Source: Litoreibacter janthinus (GTDB taxonomy: Bacteria > Pseudomonadota > Alphaproteobacteria > Rhodobacterales > Rhodobacteraceae). From it: a stretch of DNA of 64,000 nucleotides. Of the stretch, positions 37,858 to 46,986 are shown piece by piece (positions within the stretch are counted from its first letter, which is position 1; each line of letters starts with the position of its first letter). Made by a program: the position numbers and the translations under genes. The stretch lies in the NCBI RefSeq assembly GCF_900111945.1, contig NZ_FOYO01000001.1, forward strand, positions 2,487,751 through 2,551,750, in the 5' to 3' direction. Under the pieces are notes generated by a model, which worked only from the letters and a program-made list of their open reading frames with translations, was not told the DNA's origin and did no database searches.

Positions 37858-38643
37858 TCACAGTGCGGTCCAGCCACCATCGACGCTGATGGTCGTGCCG
37901 GTGATCTGCGTCGCAGCGTCGGAGCAAAGGAATGTCGCTACGCCACCCAGCTGTTCTGTCGTTGCGAACTCTTTGGACGGCTGACGTTGGAGCATGACTT
38001 CGCGGATCACCGTTTCGCGATCCATATCGTATTTCTTCATCGTGTCAGGGATTTGTGCCTCGACCAATGGCGTCATCACATAGCCCGGGCAAATAGCGTT
38101 TGCAGTGATAGGTTCCTGTGCCGTTTCCAGCGCGACCACTTTGGTCATCCCGACAACACCATGCTTCGCCGCGACATAGGCCGATTTGAAAGGGGAGGCC
38201 GTCAGGCCATGGGCGGAGGAGATATTGATAACTCGCCCCCAACCCGCCGCACGCATCATCGGCAAGGCCACGGCAGTGGTGTGGAAGACAGAGTTCAACA
38301 TGATTGCGATAATCGCATCCCATTTCTCGACGGGAAATTCGTCGATCGGGGCTACATGCTGAATACCTGCGTTGTTCACAAGGATGTCACATTTTCCAGC
38401 CGTCTCGATCAGACGGCGTGCATCGTCGCCTTTGGACAGGTCAGCTTGGATATATCGCGCCTCGTTTCCGGTGACGCGCGAGATTTCGTCAGCGAGTTCA
38501 TGGTCCTCTTTATTTGCGGTGTAGGAGTTCAACACGACATTCGCACCGGCCTTCGCCAACTCGCGCGCGATCCCGAGGCCAATGCCGGAATTCGAGCCAG
38601 TCACAACAGCGGTTTTACCAAGAAGAGGGGCAGGGAGGGCCAT
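37858..38643 (-). CDS. bdhA: 3-hydroxybutyrate dehydrogenase
   Basis: A 261-residue short-chain dehydrogenase. The cofactor motif is TGSNSGIGLGIA, NNAGIQH follows, and the catalytic residues are Ser in INISSAHG and Tyr-Lys in SAYVAAKHG. The set of LVNNAGIQHVAPIDEFP and the C-terminal GTTISVDGGWTA are typical for D-3-hydroxybutyrate dehydrogenase, which oxidises a ketone body / PHB monomer to acetoacetate with NAD. The start at 38643 has AAAGGA before it; the candidate small RNA ends about 100 bp upstream. Confidence 0.9.
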   Translation of the reverse strand: MALPAPLLGKTAVVTGSNSGIGLGIARELAKAGANVVLNSYTANKEDHELADEISRVTGNEARYIQADLSKGDDARRLIETAGKCDILVNNAGIQHVAPIDEFPVEKWDAIIAIMLNSVFHTTAVALPMMRAAGWGRVINISSAHGLTASPFKSAYVAAKHGVVGMTKVVALETAQEPITANAICPGYVMTPLVEAQIPDTMKKYDMDRETVIREVMLQRQPSKEFATTEQLGGVATFLCSDAATQITGTTISVDGGWTAL

Positions 38644-38744
38644 GAGCGGAATCCTTTCATTCACGTTTGCGCGCAGATTACATGCTGCACCTGCGAAATA
38701 CAGAGAAAGGTAACGCTCACTTAGCTGAGCGACTGGTTGCGGGC

Positions 38745-38821
38745 AAAAAAAAACGCCAGCACGAAGCTGGCGTTAAGTTATTGAGGCAGGTTTCATACAG
38801 GCAAGAAACCTATCGAGCAGT
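38745..38821 (-). ncRNA. Candidate small RNA with promoter and intrinsic terminator
   Basis: The minus strand carries a full transcription unit with no reading frame. Reading in its direction: promoter (38856-38828), a predicted start near 38821, a hairpin with 7-bp stem AGGTTTC/GAAACCT and 10-nt loop (38811-38788), a linker and a terminator of 9-bp stem AACGCCAGC/GCTGGCGTT with a 5-nt loop (38774-38752) running into at least eight U (38753-38745). Length is about 77 nt. It ends about 100 bp before bdhA, which is also on the minus strand, so it could instead be a leader whose terminator attenuates bdhA. Confidence 0.6.
38752..38774 (-). terminator. Intrinsic terminator of the candidate small RNA
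   Basis: AACGCCAGC and GCTGGCGTT form a perfect 9-bp stem around ACGAA (plus-strand view); nine A on the plus strand at 38745-38753 give a U-tract on the minus-strand RNA. The plus direction lacks a U-tract, so the terminator acts on minus-strand transcription. Confidence 0.8.
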
Positions 38822-38827
38822 GCACTC

Positions 38828-38856
38828 TTTATAAGCATTTCACCGCCACCCGCCAA
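38828..38856 (-). promoter_or_regulatory. Sigma-70-type promoter of the candidate small RNA
   Basis: On the minus strand TTGGCG (38856-38851) and TATAAA (38833-38828) are separated by exactly 17 bases, a close match to sigma-70 consensus spacing. Transcription would start near 38821. Confidence 0.6.
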
Positions 38857-38935
38857 GCTAAAAGTTTGAAAAGGTTAGAAACCCTGCGTAGCATGATCCT
38901 CAACCAGAGCAGGGCGTTGAAGGATTGTTACCCAA

Positions 38936-40747
38936 ATGAAATCAAACTATTTCCAATTTGTGCGTTCAGGACTGGCGGCAACAGCATTCCTTGCGACCAC
39001 CGCAGTATTTGCCGAGCCGCAGCATGGCATAGCTATGTATGGCGACCCGGCACTTCCACCAGACTTTGTGTCCCTCCCATACGCAAATCCAAATGCGCCC
39101 ACAGGAGGGAGAATCGTTACCGGAGAGGTCGGGGGGTTCGATTCGCTCAATCCGCATATCCGCAAAGGACGCGTTCCGTGGCAACTCCGCTTCCTCGCAT
39201 ATGAAAGCCTGATGGGGCAGTCGTGGGATGAGCCATTCACGCTTTACGGGCTTCTGGCCGAAACCGTGGAGACCGATTCGACGAATCTCTGGGTCGAATT
39301 CAAGCTTCGGCCCGAGGCCCGATTCTCTGACGGGAGCCCCGTGACCGCCGAAGATGTGATCTGGTCCTACGAGACTTTGGGAACAAAAGGCCATCCGCGC
39401 TACGCAGGCACGTGGGCAAAAATTGAGAAATCCGAGATCACCGCTGACGGCAATATTCGGTTCACCTTTAAGGAGCCGGATCGCGAACTGGCACTGATCA
39501 TGGGAATGCGCGCCATCCTGAAGAAGGCCCAATGGGACGACGCGAGCTTTGAAGACAGCGGACTAGACACAATACCGATCTCGTCTGCGCCTTACGTGAT
39601 TGACGATTTTGAGGCGGGACGCTTTGTCTCTCTCAAGCGCAATCCTGATTACTGGGGGCGTGACGTGCCATTTCGTCGTGGCACGAACAATATCGACGAA
39701 CTGAGGATGGAATTCTACGGCGACGCCACCGCCATGTTCGAGGCATTCAAAGCAGGCGAGCTGAATACCATCCGCGAAACCAGCACCGCCAAATGGGCGC
39801 AACAATACAACTTTCCGCGCGTCACCAATGGTGAGGTCGTGAAGTCGGAGATTCCGCACCAGCGCCCGACAGGGATCGACGGGTTTGTGATGAACACCCG
39901 CCGCGACATCTTCAAAGACTGGCGAGTGCGCGAAGCGATGTTGCAAGCCTTCAACTACGAATTCATCAATGGAAAGCTGAATGGTGGTGACGGGCTGCCA
40001 CGGATAGCGTCCTACTTCCATAACTCTGTTCTGGCGATGGAACCGGGCGAAGCGAGTGGCAAGGTGGCTGAGCTGCTTGAACCCTATAAGGGCCAGCTTC
40101 TGCCGGGCACATTGGAGGGGTATGTTTTGCCAGCCAGCGACGGCTCAGCCCGTAACCGCAAAGGCATCCGCGAAGCCTCGCGCCTGCTCGAAGAGGCGGG
40201 CTGGGTCGTAAAAGACGGCGTTCTGACCGGACAGGACGGCAAGCCCTTTGTTTTTGACATTTTGCTCAAACAGGGCAGCGCCGAGCATCAGTCGATCGTC
40301 AACATCTACAAGGAGCATCTGGAACGTCTGGGAATCTTCGCCACAGTCACCGTTGTGGATAGCGCGCAGTATCGCGAGCGAACCGATGCCTATGACTTTG
40401 ACATGACACACTTTATTCGCGGCTTGTCGTTAAGCCCCGGAAACGAACAGATGTCGTATTGGGGCAGCGATGGTGTGACCAACCCTGGATCGCGCAATCT
40501 GATGGGGATGAACAGCCCTGCGGCCGAAGCGATGATCCAACGCATGTTGACCTCGGAAAGCCAAGAGGATTACCGCGCTGCTGTCAAAGCACTGGACCGG
40601 ATCCTGATCGCGGGGCGCTACGCAGTGCCACTGTGGTATTCAAACGTTTCACTGCTTGCCCATGACGCCAACTTAAAGTTCTCGGACAAACTGCCAATAT
40701 ATGGCGACTGGATCGGTTTTCAGCCGGATGTTTGGTGGTCGGAATGA
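38936..40747 (+). CDS. Peptide-type ABC transporter substrate-binding protein (YejA-like)
   Basis: A 603-residue SBP_bac_5 protein with a Sec signal peptide (about 1-27, ending VFA). It has the family opening GGRIVTGEVGGFDSLNPHI and the FKLRPEARFSDGSPVTAEDV segment typical for oligopeptide and microcin-C-type (YejA) binding proteins. No permease or ATPase gene follows; the next gene is on the other strand after a terminator. It must work with a transporter encoded elsewhere. Confidence 0.92.
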   Translation: MKSNYFQFVRSGLAATAFLATTAVFAEPQHGIAMYGDPALPPDFVSLPYANPNAPTGGRIVTGEVGGFDSLNPHIRKGRVPWQLRFLAYESLMGQSWDEPFTLYGLLAETVETDSTNLWVEFKLRPEARFSDGSPVTAEDVIWSYETLGTKGHPRYAGTWAKIEKSEITADGNIRFTFKEPDRELALIMGMRAILKKAQWDDASFEDSGLDTIPISSAPYVIDDFEAGRFVSLKRNPDYWGRDVPFRRGTNNIDELRMEFYGDATAMFEAFKAGELNTIRETSTAKWAQQYNFPRVTNGEVVKSEIPHQRPTGIDGFVMNTRRDIFKDWRVREAMLQAFNYEFINGKLNGGDGLPRIASYFHNSVLAMEPGEASGKVAELLEPYKGQLLPGTLEGYVLPASDGSARNRKGIREASRLLEEAGWVVKDGVLTGQDGKPFVFDILLKQGSAEHQSIVNIYKEHLERLGIFATVTVVDSAQYRERTDAYDFDMTHFIRGLSLSPGNEQMSYWGSDGVTNPGSRNLMGMNSPAAEAMIQRMLTSESQEDYRAAVKALDRILIAGRYAVPLWYSNVSLLAHDANLKFSDKLPIYGDWIGFQPDVWWSE

Positions 40748-40773
40748 GCCCGTCTTGCATTTAGAAAGTTAAG

Positions 40774-40796
40774 CGGCGGCTCCTGCGGGGCCGCCG
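40774..40796. terminator. Stem-loop between convergent genes
   Basis: CGGCGG (40774-40779) pairs with CCGCCG (40791-40796), extended by inner C-G pairs around a small loop. It sits 27 bp after the SBP gene and is followed by ATTT; the minus side is also moderately T-rich, so it may terminate both convergent genes. Confidence 0.65.
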
Positions 40797-40818
40797 ATTT
40801 CACTTAGAGGAGCGCTGA

Positions 40819-41559
40819 TTACTGCGCAGCCAACGCGGCAGGGGGCTGCGACGGGTCTTCCTTGTTGGGATAGACCAAGCCTGCCGAGATCACCAATTTG
40901 GCCGCGTCTTCCACGGTCATCTCCAACTCTATAACATCGGCCTTGGGCACAAAGAGAAGGAATCCCGAAGTCGGGTTCGGGGTGGTAGGTAAAAAGACCG
41001 ACATGATGTCACCCTCGACAGGGATGCCGCGATCGATCTCGCCCTTGGCACCAGTCGAAATGAAGGCAATCGCCCAGATCCCGCGACGGGGATACTCAAC
41101 AAGGCAAGCCTTCTCGAAGGACGTTTCGCGCTGCGAGAACACAGTCTCAGCAATTTGCTTCAAGCCGTTATAGATGGAGCGGACAACCGGCATGCGGTCC
41201 ACAAGGCTTTCACCCCACCGCAGGAACGAGCGGCCAAGGATGCCTTTACCCATCCAGCCGATGACCATGGTGAACATCAAGAAGAACAGCACACCTACGC
41301 CACGCAGGTTGATGCCGATATATTGCTCTGGGCGGTAGTGGTAGGGGACAAAGGGCAGAACCCAGCTGTCAATCCAGCCCACGACGCTCCAGACCATCCA
41401 CATCGTCAGGCCGATGGGCGCAATGACCACCAACCCCGCGAGGAAGTTGCCGCGCATCCGCGCGAATAGCCCCGGCCTGCGCGGAGGCTTCTTGTTATGG
41501 TCGGGGTCGAGGTCGTCCAGCAGCATGGGCGCGTAAGGTCTCTCTTTGCGGTCAGGCAC
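40819..41559 (-). CDS. DUF502 family membrane protein
   Basis: A 246-residue protein with two membrane helices (about 38-65 and 88-110) and the DUF502 signatures RMPVVRSIYNGLKQIAETV and VFLPTTPNPTSGFLLFVPK. Its function is unknown; plant relatives act in Golgi transport. ATG 41526 is an alternative start. It follows psuG on the same strand after a 66-bp gap. Confidence 0.85.
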   Translation of the reverse strand: MPDRKERPYAPMLLDDLDPDHNKKPPRRPGLFARMRGNFLAGLVVIAPIGLTMWMVWSVVGWIDSWVLPFVPYHYRPEQYIGINLRGVGVLFFLMFTMVIGWMGKGILGRSFLRWGESLVDRMPVVRSIYNGLKQIAETVFSQRETSFEKACLVEYPRRGIWAIAFISTGAKGEIDRGIPVEGDIMSVFLPTTPNPTSGFLLFVPKADVIELEMTVEDAAKLVISAGLVYPNKEDPSQPPAALAAQ

Positions 41560-41625
41560 CTATGTATGTCCCCTCTTTGCATCCGACAAGCGGGCAGTGA
41601 GGCGCTTCAGGTATTCAACGTGTAT

Positions 41626-42528
41626 TTAAGTCAGGTTTCGGGCGATTTCTGCCGCCAATCGCGCATTATTGAGCACGAGCGCAATGTTTGCCGTCAGCGA
41701 CGCGCCGTCGGTCAGCTCAAAGATGCGCCCCAGCAAGAAGGGCGTTACCGACTTTCCGTCGATCCCTTGAGCTTCTGCTTCGCTTAGCGCTTTCTCGATG
41801 ATCGGCGATAGCGTCGCCGCTGGGATTTCGGCATCGGCAGGGATTGGGTTAGCGATCAGTTGCCCACCGGGCAATCCCAAGGCGGCCCGCATTCTGTGGG
41901 CCGTGGCAATGCTCTGCGCGTCATCCATGCGCAAGGGCGCTTTCAGTGCGGAACCTCGGGACCAAAAGGCCGGCAGGCTGTCTTGACCGTATGCGATCAC
42001 CGGCACGCCAAGCGTTTCTAGCACTTCGAGGGTCTTGGGCAGGTCCAGAATGGCCTTAGCGCCCGCCGCAACGACAGTGACTGCGGTCTGGGACAGTTCT
42101 TGCAAGTCGGCGGAGATGTCAAAACTCAGCTCTGCCCCGCGATGAACGCCGCCAATGCCACCTGTCGCAAACACCTCAATCCCTGCGTAGCGTGCGGCGA
42201 TCATTGTCGCTGCAACGGTCGTAGCCCCTGTTCCGCCTGTCGCGATGCAAGCCGCGATATCGGCGCACGACAACTTGGCGACGTCCTTGGCTTGCCCAAG
42301 CGTGTCGAGCTGGGCCTCGGTCAGTCCGATATGAAGCTGCCCGGAGAGAACAGCTATCGTCGCAGGAACAGCCCCATTGTCACGGATCGTTTGCTCCACC
42401 AACCGTGCGGTTTCTACGTTCTGAGGGTAGGGCATGCCATGGGTGATGATGGTGCTTTCCAGCGCCACGATCGGGCGACCGGCGGCCTTGGCGGCCTCAA
42501 CCTCGGGGGCGTAATGCAAGGGGATCAA
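41626..42528 (-). CDS. psuG: Pseudouridine-5'-phosphate glycosidase
   Basis: A 300-residue enzyme that splits pseudouridine 5'-phosphate into uracil and ribose 5-phosphate. The family signature IVALESTIITHGMPYPQNVE is at residues 20-39, and ATGGIGGVHRGAELSFDIS and AYGQDSLPAFWSRGS follow. The first codon is TTG (42528-42526), overlapping the psuK stop TGA by two bases in TTGA, which suggests translational coupling. It works with the adjacent kinase in pseudouridine breakdown. Confidence 0.94.
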   Translation of the reverse strand: MIPLHYAPEVEAAKAAGRPIVALESTIITHGMPYPQNVETARLVEQTIRDNGAVPATIAVLSGQLHIGLTEAQLDTLGQAKDVAKLSCADIAACIATGGTGATTVAATMIAARYAGIEVFATGGIGGVHRGAELSFDISADLQELSQTAVTVVAAGAKAILDLPKTLEVLETLGVPVIAYGQDSLPAFWSRGSALKAPLRMDDAQSIATAHRMRAALGLPGGQLIANPIPADAEIPAATLSPIIEKALSEAEAQGIDGKSVTPFLLGRIFELTDGASLTANIALVLNNARLAAEIARNLT

Positions 42529-43400
42529 TAGCTGTCTCCGGATATGTAGGTCGCAGTCGCATTCATTGCGTTTTGCAGTGCGGTCTCTGGCGTCGCGCCT
42601 GTCGCCTCGGCCGAAATATGAGCCGCCATGAATGTATCGCCCGCACCAGTGATGCGCTTCACCTCTACTTTGGGCGGGGTGAAGGTTAACAATTTGTTGC
42701 CCAAGGCCAGAGATGCGGCCTCAGCGCCATTTGTGACCAGTGCGCGGTGCAACCCTTTGGACAACAACGCGGTGGCAGCGGTCGCACTGTCCTGAAAGGT
42801 GGTGTCGAGCAACAATCCAGCCTCTTCAAGGTTTACATACAGTGTGGCTGTCGGATGGCTCAGAAACGGACGCAGGCGCTCTGCCTTGCCGGGGGATGCG
42901 GGCGCAAGGCGCAGGTCTGCCTTGGCGAAAGCCTCGTCGGAAGCGATTTGGGAGAGCAAATCCACTGTGAGATTGCCGTCGAGACCCACCAGCCCCGTCC
43001 ACCCCTGCAGCGCACGTGACATCGGCGTAAGGATCGCGTCGCCTGCCTGTTCCAACGAATGCGCGTCCGCAATCGCCGCGATCAGACCGTTGCGGCCCTC
43101 GATGGCCATGTAGCGGTCTGTTGGGAGGTCGTGAGGGCGGTAGATGTGATCGGTGATCATCCCCATGTCTGCACAGCTGCGCAGCAACTCGTCGCCTTCT
43201 GCGTCGCGGCCGATGGCGGTCAATAGGGCAGGGGTCATACCATAGGCTTGCAGGGCCATAGCGATATTCATCGCCACCCCGCCGGGCACGCGGGTGATGC
43301 GGCCGGGGCGGTCATGGCCGCGTTCCATATCGTTGTCGTGGCGCCCGATGATGTCCCAGAGGACGGCACCGATGCACAGGATGTCAGGTGTCTTGCTCAT
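42525..43400 (-). CDS. psuK: PfkB-family kinase, probable pseudouridine kinase
   Basis: A 291-residue ribokinase-like protein with the N-terminal GAVLWDIIGRHD, the substrate region RVPGGVAMNIAMALQAYG and the C-terminal PfkB signature ITGAGDTFMAAH holding the catalytic aspartate. The overlap with psuG makes pseudouridine the likely substrate: PsuK makes pseudouridine 5'-phosphate for PsuG. The start at 43400 fits the family; the frame is open 12 codons further. Confidence 0.88.
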   Translation of the reverse strand: MSKTPDILCIGAVLWDIIGRHDNDMERGHDRPGRITRVPGGVAMNIAMALQAYGMTPALLTAIGRDAEGDELLRSCADMGMITDHIYRPHDLPTDRYMAIEGRNGLIAAIADAHSLEQAGDAILTPMSRALQGWTGLVGLDGNLTVDLLSQIASDEAFAKADLRLAPASPGKAERLRPFLSHPTATLYVNLEEAGLLLDTTFQDSATAATALLSKGLHRALVTNGAEAASLALGNKLLTFTPPKVEVKRITGAGDTFMAAHISAEATGATPETALQNAMNATATYISGDSY

Positions 43401-43445
43401 GGCCGACTTAAGAGCAGGCCATGAGCGCAGGTTCAAGGGGCGATC

Positions 43446-43850
43446 TTAGTAAACCGGCTCATCTGTATCGCCTTCCGACACGCTCTCAATTGCAGCGGGA
43501 GGTGGTGGTGGCGGGGCAGGGACTGCGACCGCGGCCACAGCAGGCGCTGCGCGTGCGGCGACTTCATCCACCGCACCGCAAACGCTTGATATCTGGGTCG
43601 GCAAATCGCGTGGTGCCACGCCCATCGCCTGAGCGAGATAGGCCACCACACGCCGGTCCCGGTAGAATATCTTGCGTGTCAGACCTTCCGCGCCAAGTCG
43701 GATATCGCGCGAACTGCCTTGGGTGACAATGCGCAACACAGGCTGATAGACGCCGGGGCTGGTTTGGACGTTGCAGCGCATAGCTTCCACGGCGATAGCA
43801 GGTGCGGTGGAAACGGCCGCGGCGAAGAGTGCGAAAATAGCAGTTTTCAT
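43446..43850 (-). CDS. Hypothetical secreted protein with proline-rich tail
   Basis: A 134-residue protein with a Sec signal peptide (about 1-20, ending AIA). Two cysteines (CNVQTSP and SSVCGAV) could form a disulfide. The last 40 residues are rich in Ala and Pro, including a run of seven prolines, and end in acidic residues. I do not recognise a family. It lies 45 bp before psuK on the same strand. Confidence 0.7.
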   Translation of the reverse strand: MKTAIFALFAAAVSTAPAIAVEAMRCNVQTSPGVYQPVLRIVTQGSSRDIRLGAEGLTRKIFYRDRRVVAYLAQAMGVAPRDLPTQISSVCGAVDEVAARAAPAVAAVAVPAPPPPPPAAIESVSEGDTDEPVY

Positions 43851-44143
43851 AACATTTACTCCAAATACGGGTTAACGGACCCTCTCACGCTGCGCCTCGG
43901 CACAGGCTTTGAATAGGTGTAGGGTGCCGAATGCATGGCAATTTCACCCCGTTCTCACGCATCACTCACCTTTCGGCGCCCAAACAGCCCTTTGGGGCTT
44001 GCAGCACAGGGGGTCTTGGGGTAGTTGGCGCACACTTCGCAGGCGGGGTCGGGCTGATTGGGGGAGAAATCCCATGACGTCCACCGGTTGAGGCAAACGC
44101 CTCTGACACCCCGCTGAGGCTTAAACCGGAAAGGAAAACGGAC
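43851..44143. other. rpsB upstream region
   Basis: These 293 bases separate the divergent secreted protein and rpsB. They should hold both promoters and an rpsB leader, but I cannot point to convincing -35/-10 boxes. AAAGGAAA is the ribosome-binding site of rpsB. Confidence 0.4.
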
Positions 44144-44917
44144 ATGGCTTTGCCAGAATTTTCGCTCCGTCAGCTGCTTGAGGCTGGCGTACACTTTGGT
44201 CACCAAACCCAACGCTGGAACCCACGTATGGCCCCGTATATCTACGGCGCCAAGAACGGGATCCACATCATGGACCTGACCCAAACCGTCCCAATGCTGG
44301 ACCAAGCGCTGCAAGTTGTGCGCGACACCACAGCAAAAGGCGGCCGCATTCTGTTCGTCGGCACCAAGCGTCAGGCACAACGCCCGATCGCCGAAGCCGC
44401 AGAGAAATGCGCACAGTACTACATGAACCACCGCTGGTTGGGCGGCACGTTGACGAACTGGAAAACAGTTTCCAATTCGATCAACCGTCTGAAGTCTATC
44501 GACGAAGCTATGGAAAACGGCTTTACCGGCCTGACCAAGAAAGAGCGTCTGGGCATGGAGCGTGACCAAGGCAAGCTTCAGGCTTCCCTCGGCGGTATCC
44601 GCGAAATGGGCGGCGTCCCTGACCTGCTGGTCGTGATCGACGTGAACAAAGAAGACCTCGCCATCGCAGAAGCCAAAAAACTTGGCATCCCAGTGATCGC
44701 AGTGGTTGACACCAACTGCTCGCCAGACGGTATCGACTACCTGATCCCAGGCAACGACGACGCATCGCGCGCCATCGGCCTGTATTGCGATCTGGTGGCC
44801 CGCGCGGCTCTGGACGGCATGCAAGCACAGATGGGCGCTGCTGGTGTTGATATCGGTGCGATGGAAGAAGCTCCTGTTGAAGAAGCTGTTGCTGCCGAAG
44901 CACCTGCCGAGGGCTAA
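44144..44917 (+). CDS. rpsB: 30S ribosomal protein S2
   Basis: A 257-residue protein with the S2 signatures [19 protein letters not shown] and, further on, [21 protein letters not shown]2 joins late in small-subunit assembly and is needed for S1 binding. The C-terminal 20 residues are rich in Ala and Glu. tsf follows 78 bp later, the nearly universal bacterial order. Confidence 0.98.
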   Translation: MALPEFSLRQLLEAGVHFGHQTQRWNPRMAPYIYGAKNGIHIMDLTQTVPMLDQALQVVRDTTAKGGRILFVGTKRQAQRPIAEAAEKCAQYYMNHRWLGGTLTNWKTVSNSINRLKSIDEAMENGFTGLTKKERLGMERDQGKLQASLGGIREMGGVPDLLVVIDVNKEDLAIAEAKKLGIPVIAVVDTNCSPDGIDYLIPGNDDASRAIGLYCDLVARAALDGMQAQMGAAGVDIGAMEEAPVEEAVAAEAPAEG

Positions 44918-44950
44918 GCGCCTTTCGTCACTTTATCTTTTACCCGAGGG

Positions 44951-44978
44951 CCGTACCGGCCTTCGGGGCTAACCTCAT
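44951..44978 (+). promoter_or_regulatory. Stem-loop between rpsB and tsf
   Basis: CCCGAGGGCCG and CGGCCTTCGGGG can pair around TAC just before the tsf ribosome-binding site. It has no U-tract, so it may tune the rpsB/tsf ratio or stabilise mRNA. Confidence 0.35.
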
Positions 44979-44995
44979 CTATTAGGAGAACCAAG

Positions 44996-45871
44996 ATGGC
45001 GATTACCGCTGCAATGGTGAAAGAACTGCGCGACTCGACCGGCGCAGGCATGATGGACGCAAAAAAAGCACTGACCGAAACCGATGGCGACATGGAAGCC
45101 GCTGTTGATTGGCTGCGCACCAAAGGCTTGGCAAAAGCTGCTAAGAAGTCTGGCCGCACAGCGGCAGAAGGCCTTGTGGCAGTTAAAGTAGATGGCGGTG
45201 TTGGTGTCGCTGTGGAAGTGAACTCGGAAACCGACTTCGTTGGTAAGAACGCCGAATTCCAAGCCATGGTTGCGGGCGTGGCCGATGTCGCAATCGGCGT
45301 CAAAACCACAGAAGAACTGGCTGCGGCTGACATGGGCGGAAAAACTGTCGCTGACGTCATCACTGCCAAGGTCGCGACGATCGGTGAGAACATGTCCCTG
45401 CGCCGCATGGCCCGTTTGGAAGGCCCGTCCGTGGTTTCCTACGTCCACAACGCAGCTGCCGAGGGCATGGGCAAAATCGGTGTTCTGGTGGCACTTTCCG
45501 CTGAGAACGAAGCGTTCGGCAAACAGGTCGCTATGCACGTTGCGGCTGTGAACCCCGCGTCCTTGTCCGAAGCGGATTTGGACCCGGCTGTTGTCGAAAA
45601 AGAGAAAAACGTCCAGATGGATATCGCTCGTGAGAGCGGCAAGCCAGAGGCCGTTATCGAAAAGATGATTGTTGGCCGTATGAAGAAATTCATGGCCGAA
45701 GTGACGTTGCTGAACCAGCAGTTTGTTGTGAACCCTGACGTCACCGTCGGCGAAGCTGCAAAAGAAGCTGGCGTAGAGATCACCGGTTTCGTTCGCCTAG
45801 AAGTCGGCGAAGGCATCGAGAAGAAAGAAGAGAACTTTGCAGAAGAAGTTGCGGCAACGCTGAAAGGCTAA
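44996..45871 (+). CDS. tsf: Elongation factor Ts
   Basis: A 291-residue nucleotide-exchange factor for EF-Tu. The N-terminal UBA-like domain has [19 protein letters not shown], and the core begins [13 protein letters not shown]. The ending [20 protein letters not shown] is typical. TTAGGAG precedes the ATG. Confidence 0.98.
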   Translation: MAITAAMVKELRDSTGAGMMDAKKALTETDGDMEAAVDWLRTKGLAKAAKKSGRTAAEGLVAVKVDGGVGVAVEVNSETDFVGKNAEFQAMVAGVADVAIGVKTTEELAAADMGGKTVADVITAKVATIGENMSLRRMARLEGPSVVSYVHNAAAEGMGKIGVLVALSAENEAFGKQVAMHVAAVNPASLSEADLDPAVVEKEKNVQMDIARESGKPEAVIEKMIVGRMKKFMAEVTLLNQQFVVNPDVTVGEAAKEAGVEITGFVRLEVGEGIEKKEENFAEEVAATLKG

Positions 45872-45900
45872 TGGCCTTAAACATCATCTGAGAACTTAAA

Positions 45901-45935
45901 ACGGCGCGAGGGTTAAACCCGTCGCGCCGTTTCTT
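45901..45935 (+). terminator. Intrinsic terminator of rpsB-tsf
   Basis: ACGGCGCGA (45901-45909) pairs with TCGCGCCGT (45922-45930), and the inner GGGTTAAACCC pairs too, giving a very stable hairpin followed by TTCTT, 29 bp after the tsf stop. Confidence 0.85.
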
Positions 45936-46230
45936 ATTGTCAGACCCCCATGCTGGGGATGATGCGGGCCCGACAGGGAGGAGAGCTAGCATTCGCCGAA
46001 GGCTGTCGAGACCCCCGGTAAATGTGCGCCAATCAAGAATCTCTCAACTGGCAGCACCCCTTGAAAATGCAAGGTGCACCCTGACATATGCCTCACGGCC
46101 GAAGCCGTCACTCATAAGGCATGTCGCTATATTGCGGCGCAGCACGAAAATGCAAAGTACGGCTTTCCATACCCTGCGGGCGTAGGGCGGATCCGACCTG
46201 ACAATCCTGAGCTTTAGGGGAGGGGGCTGG
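45936..46230. other. Gene-free region with two tandem stem-loops
   Basis: Between convergent tsf and luxR. No gene. GCAC..CTTG pairs with CAAGGTGC at 46054-46077; then an outer stem GACAT..GCCT with AGGCATGTC (46083-46125) encloses a perfect inner hairpin ACGGC-CGAA-GCCGT (46095-46108). They could be a structured RNA, a minus-strand terminator without U-tract or a cruciform element. Confidence 0.45.
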
Positions 46231-46986
46231 TTAACGCTCGATCAAGAAGAACTGGTTCTGGCTGGACGCTTTGAGAATGGCCTGCGCCGTCGTATCGACA
46301 TCCAGTGTCTCCCGCGCCAGCCGCAGGTGTTTTTCCACGGTGGCCGGATTGAGCCCCATGATTGTGGCGGTGTCCTGAATAGTCTTACCGTCGGCGACCC
46401 ATTCCAAAACTTCGCGTTGCCGCGCTGTAAGGGGCCGGCGCTGGCCCGTCGTGTGCGGCAATTGCGTGACCTTGAGATGCATAACCTTATTGGCAAGCTC
46501 AAGATCAGCGCCGTGTTGCATCCAGACCGCGTCAACGTCGTCCTGTGTCAGACCACGGCGTGCAGTCAGTCCCGTGGCGCCTTTGGCCCTAAGCGATACG
46601 TCGTGGAAGCTAACTGTGTATCCAGCCGTCACATCCAACCGCTGGTTCAGGGCAACAACTTCCATCTCACCAGGGGAGAGCTGACCACTCATCGCCAGTT
46701 CCTGCATCATACGCCAGCTACAAGCTCCGACATTCTCCGCGGCCCAAGCCACCATCGGACCTTGATAATATGCGCCATCGCCAACGAAGTGTTCGACATA
46801 TGCTGCGTCATGATTGGTCAGGATAAGAGCATCTTGCAAATCTCCGAGCGTGCTGCCCGTGCGAAAGCGGGTATAGCCGTAGACGATCCGGTCAAAACCA
46901 AATTCCGCCATTTTGGCCGTGTGAAGAGACCACACCTCTTCAAGTGAATTGCTTGCGATGATTGCACTGAGATGCTCCTGAATCAT
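46231..46986 (-). CDS. LuxR-type regulator with autoinducer-binding-like domain
   Basis: A 251-residue protein. Residues 15-165 form an autoinducer-binding-like domain ([32 protein letters not shown]). Residues 180-245 are a LuxR/GerE helix-turn-helix ([40 protein letters not shown]). In AHL-binding proteins an Asp-Pro pair is found where this one has Gly76-Pro77, so AHL binding is doubtful. No luxI gene is in the window. The start overlaps the aroQ stop by four bases, so the two are one transcript. Confidence 0.88.
   Translation of the reverse strand: MIQEHLSAIIASNSLEEVWSLHTAKMAEFGFDRIVYGYTRFRTGSTLGDLQDALILTNHDAAYVEHFVGDGAYYQGPMVAWAAENVGACSWRMMQELAMSGQLSPGEMEVVALNQRLDVTAGYTVSFHDVSLRAKGATGLTARRGLTQDDVDAVWMQHGADLELANKVMHLKVTQLPHTTGQRRPLTARQREVLEWVADGKTIQDTATIMGLNPATVEKHLRLARETLDVDTTAQAILKASSQNQFFLIER

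Noticed and set aside
43955-44824. 289-codon minus-strand frame across rpsB and its leader, ending in a Cys-rich stretch (ACEVCANYPKTPC)
   Set aside because: Most of it is antisense to rpsB. The Cys-rich end looks protein-like, but no ATG, GTG or TTG in the leader part could start it.
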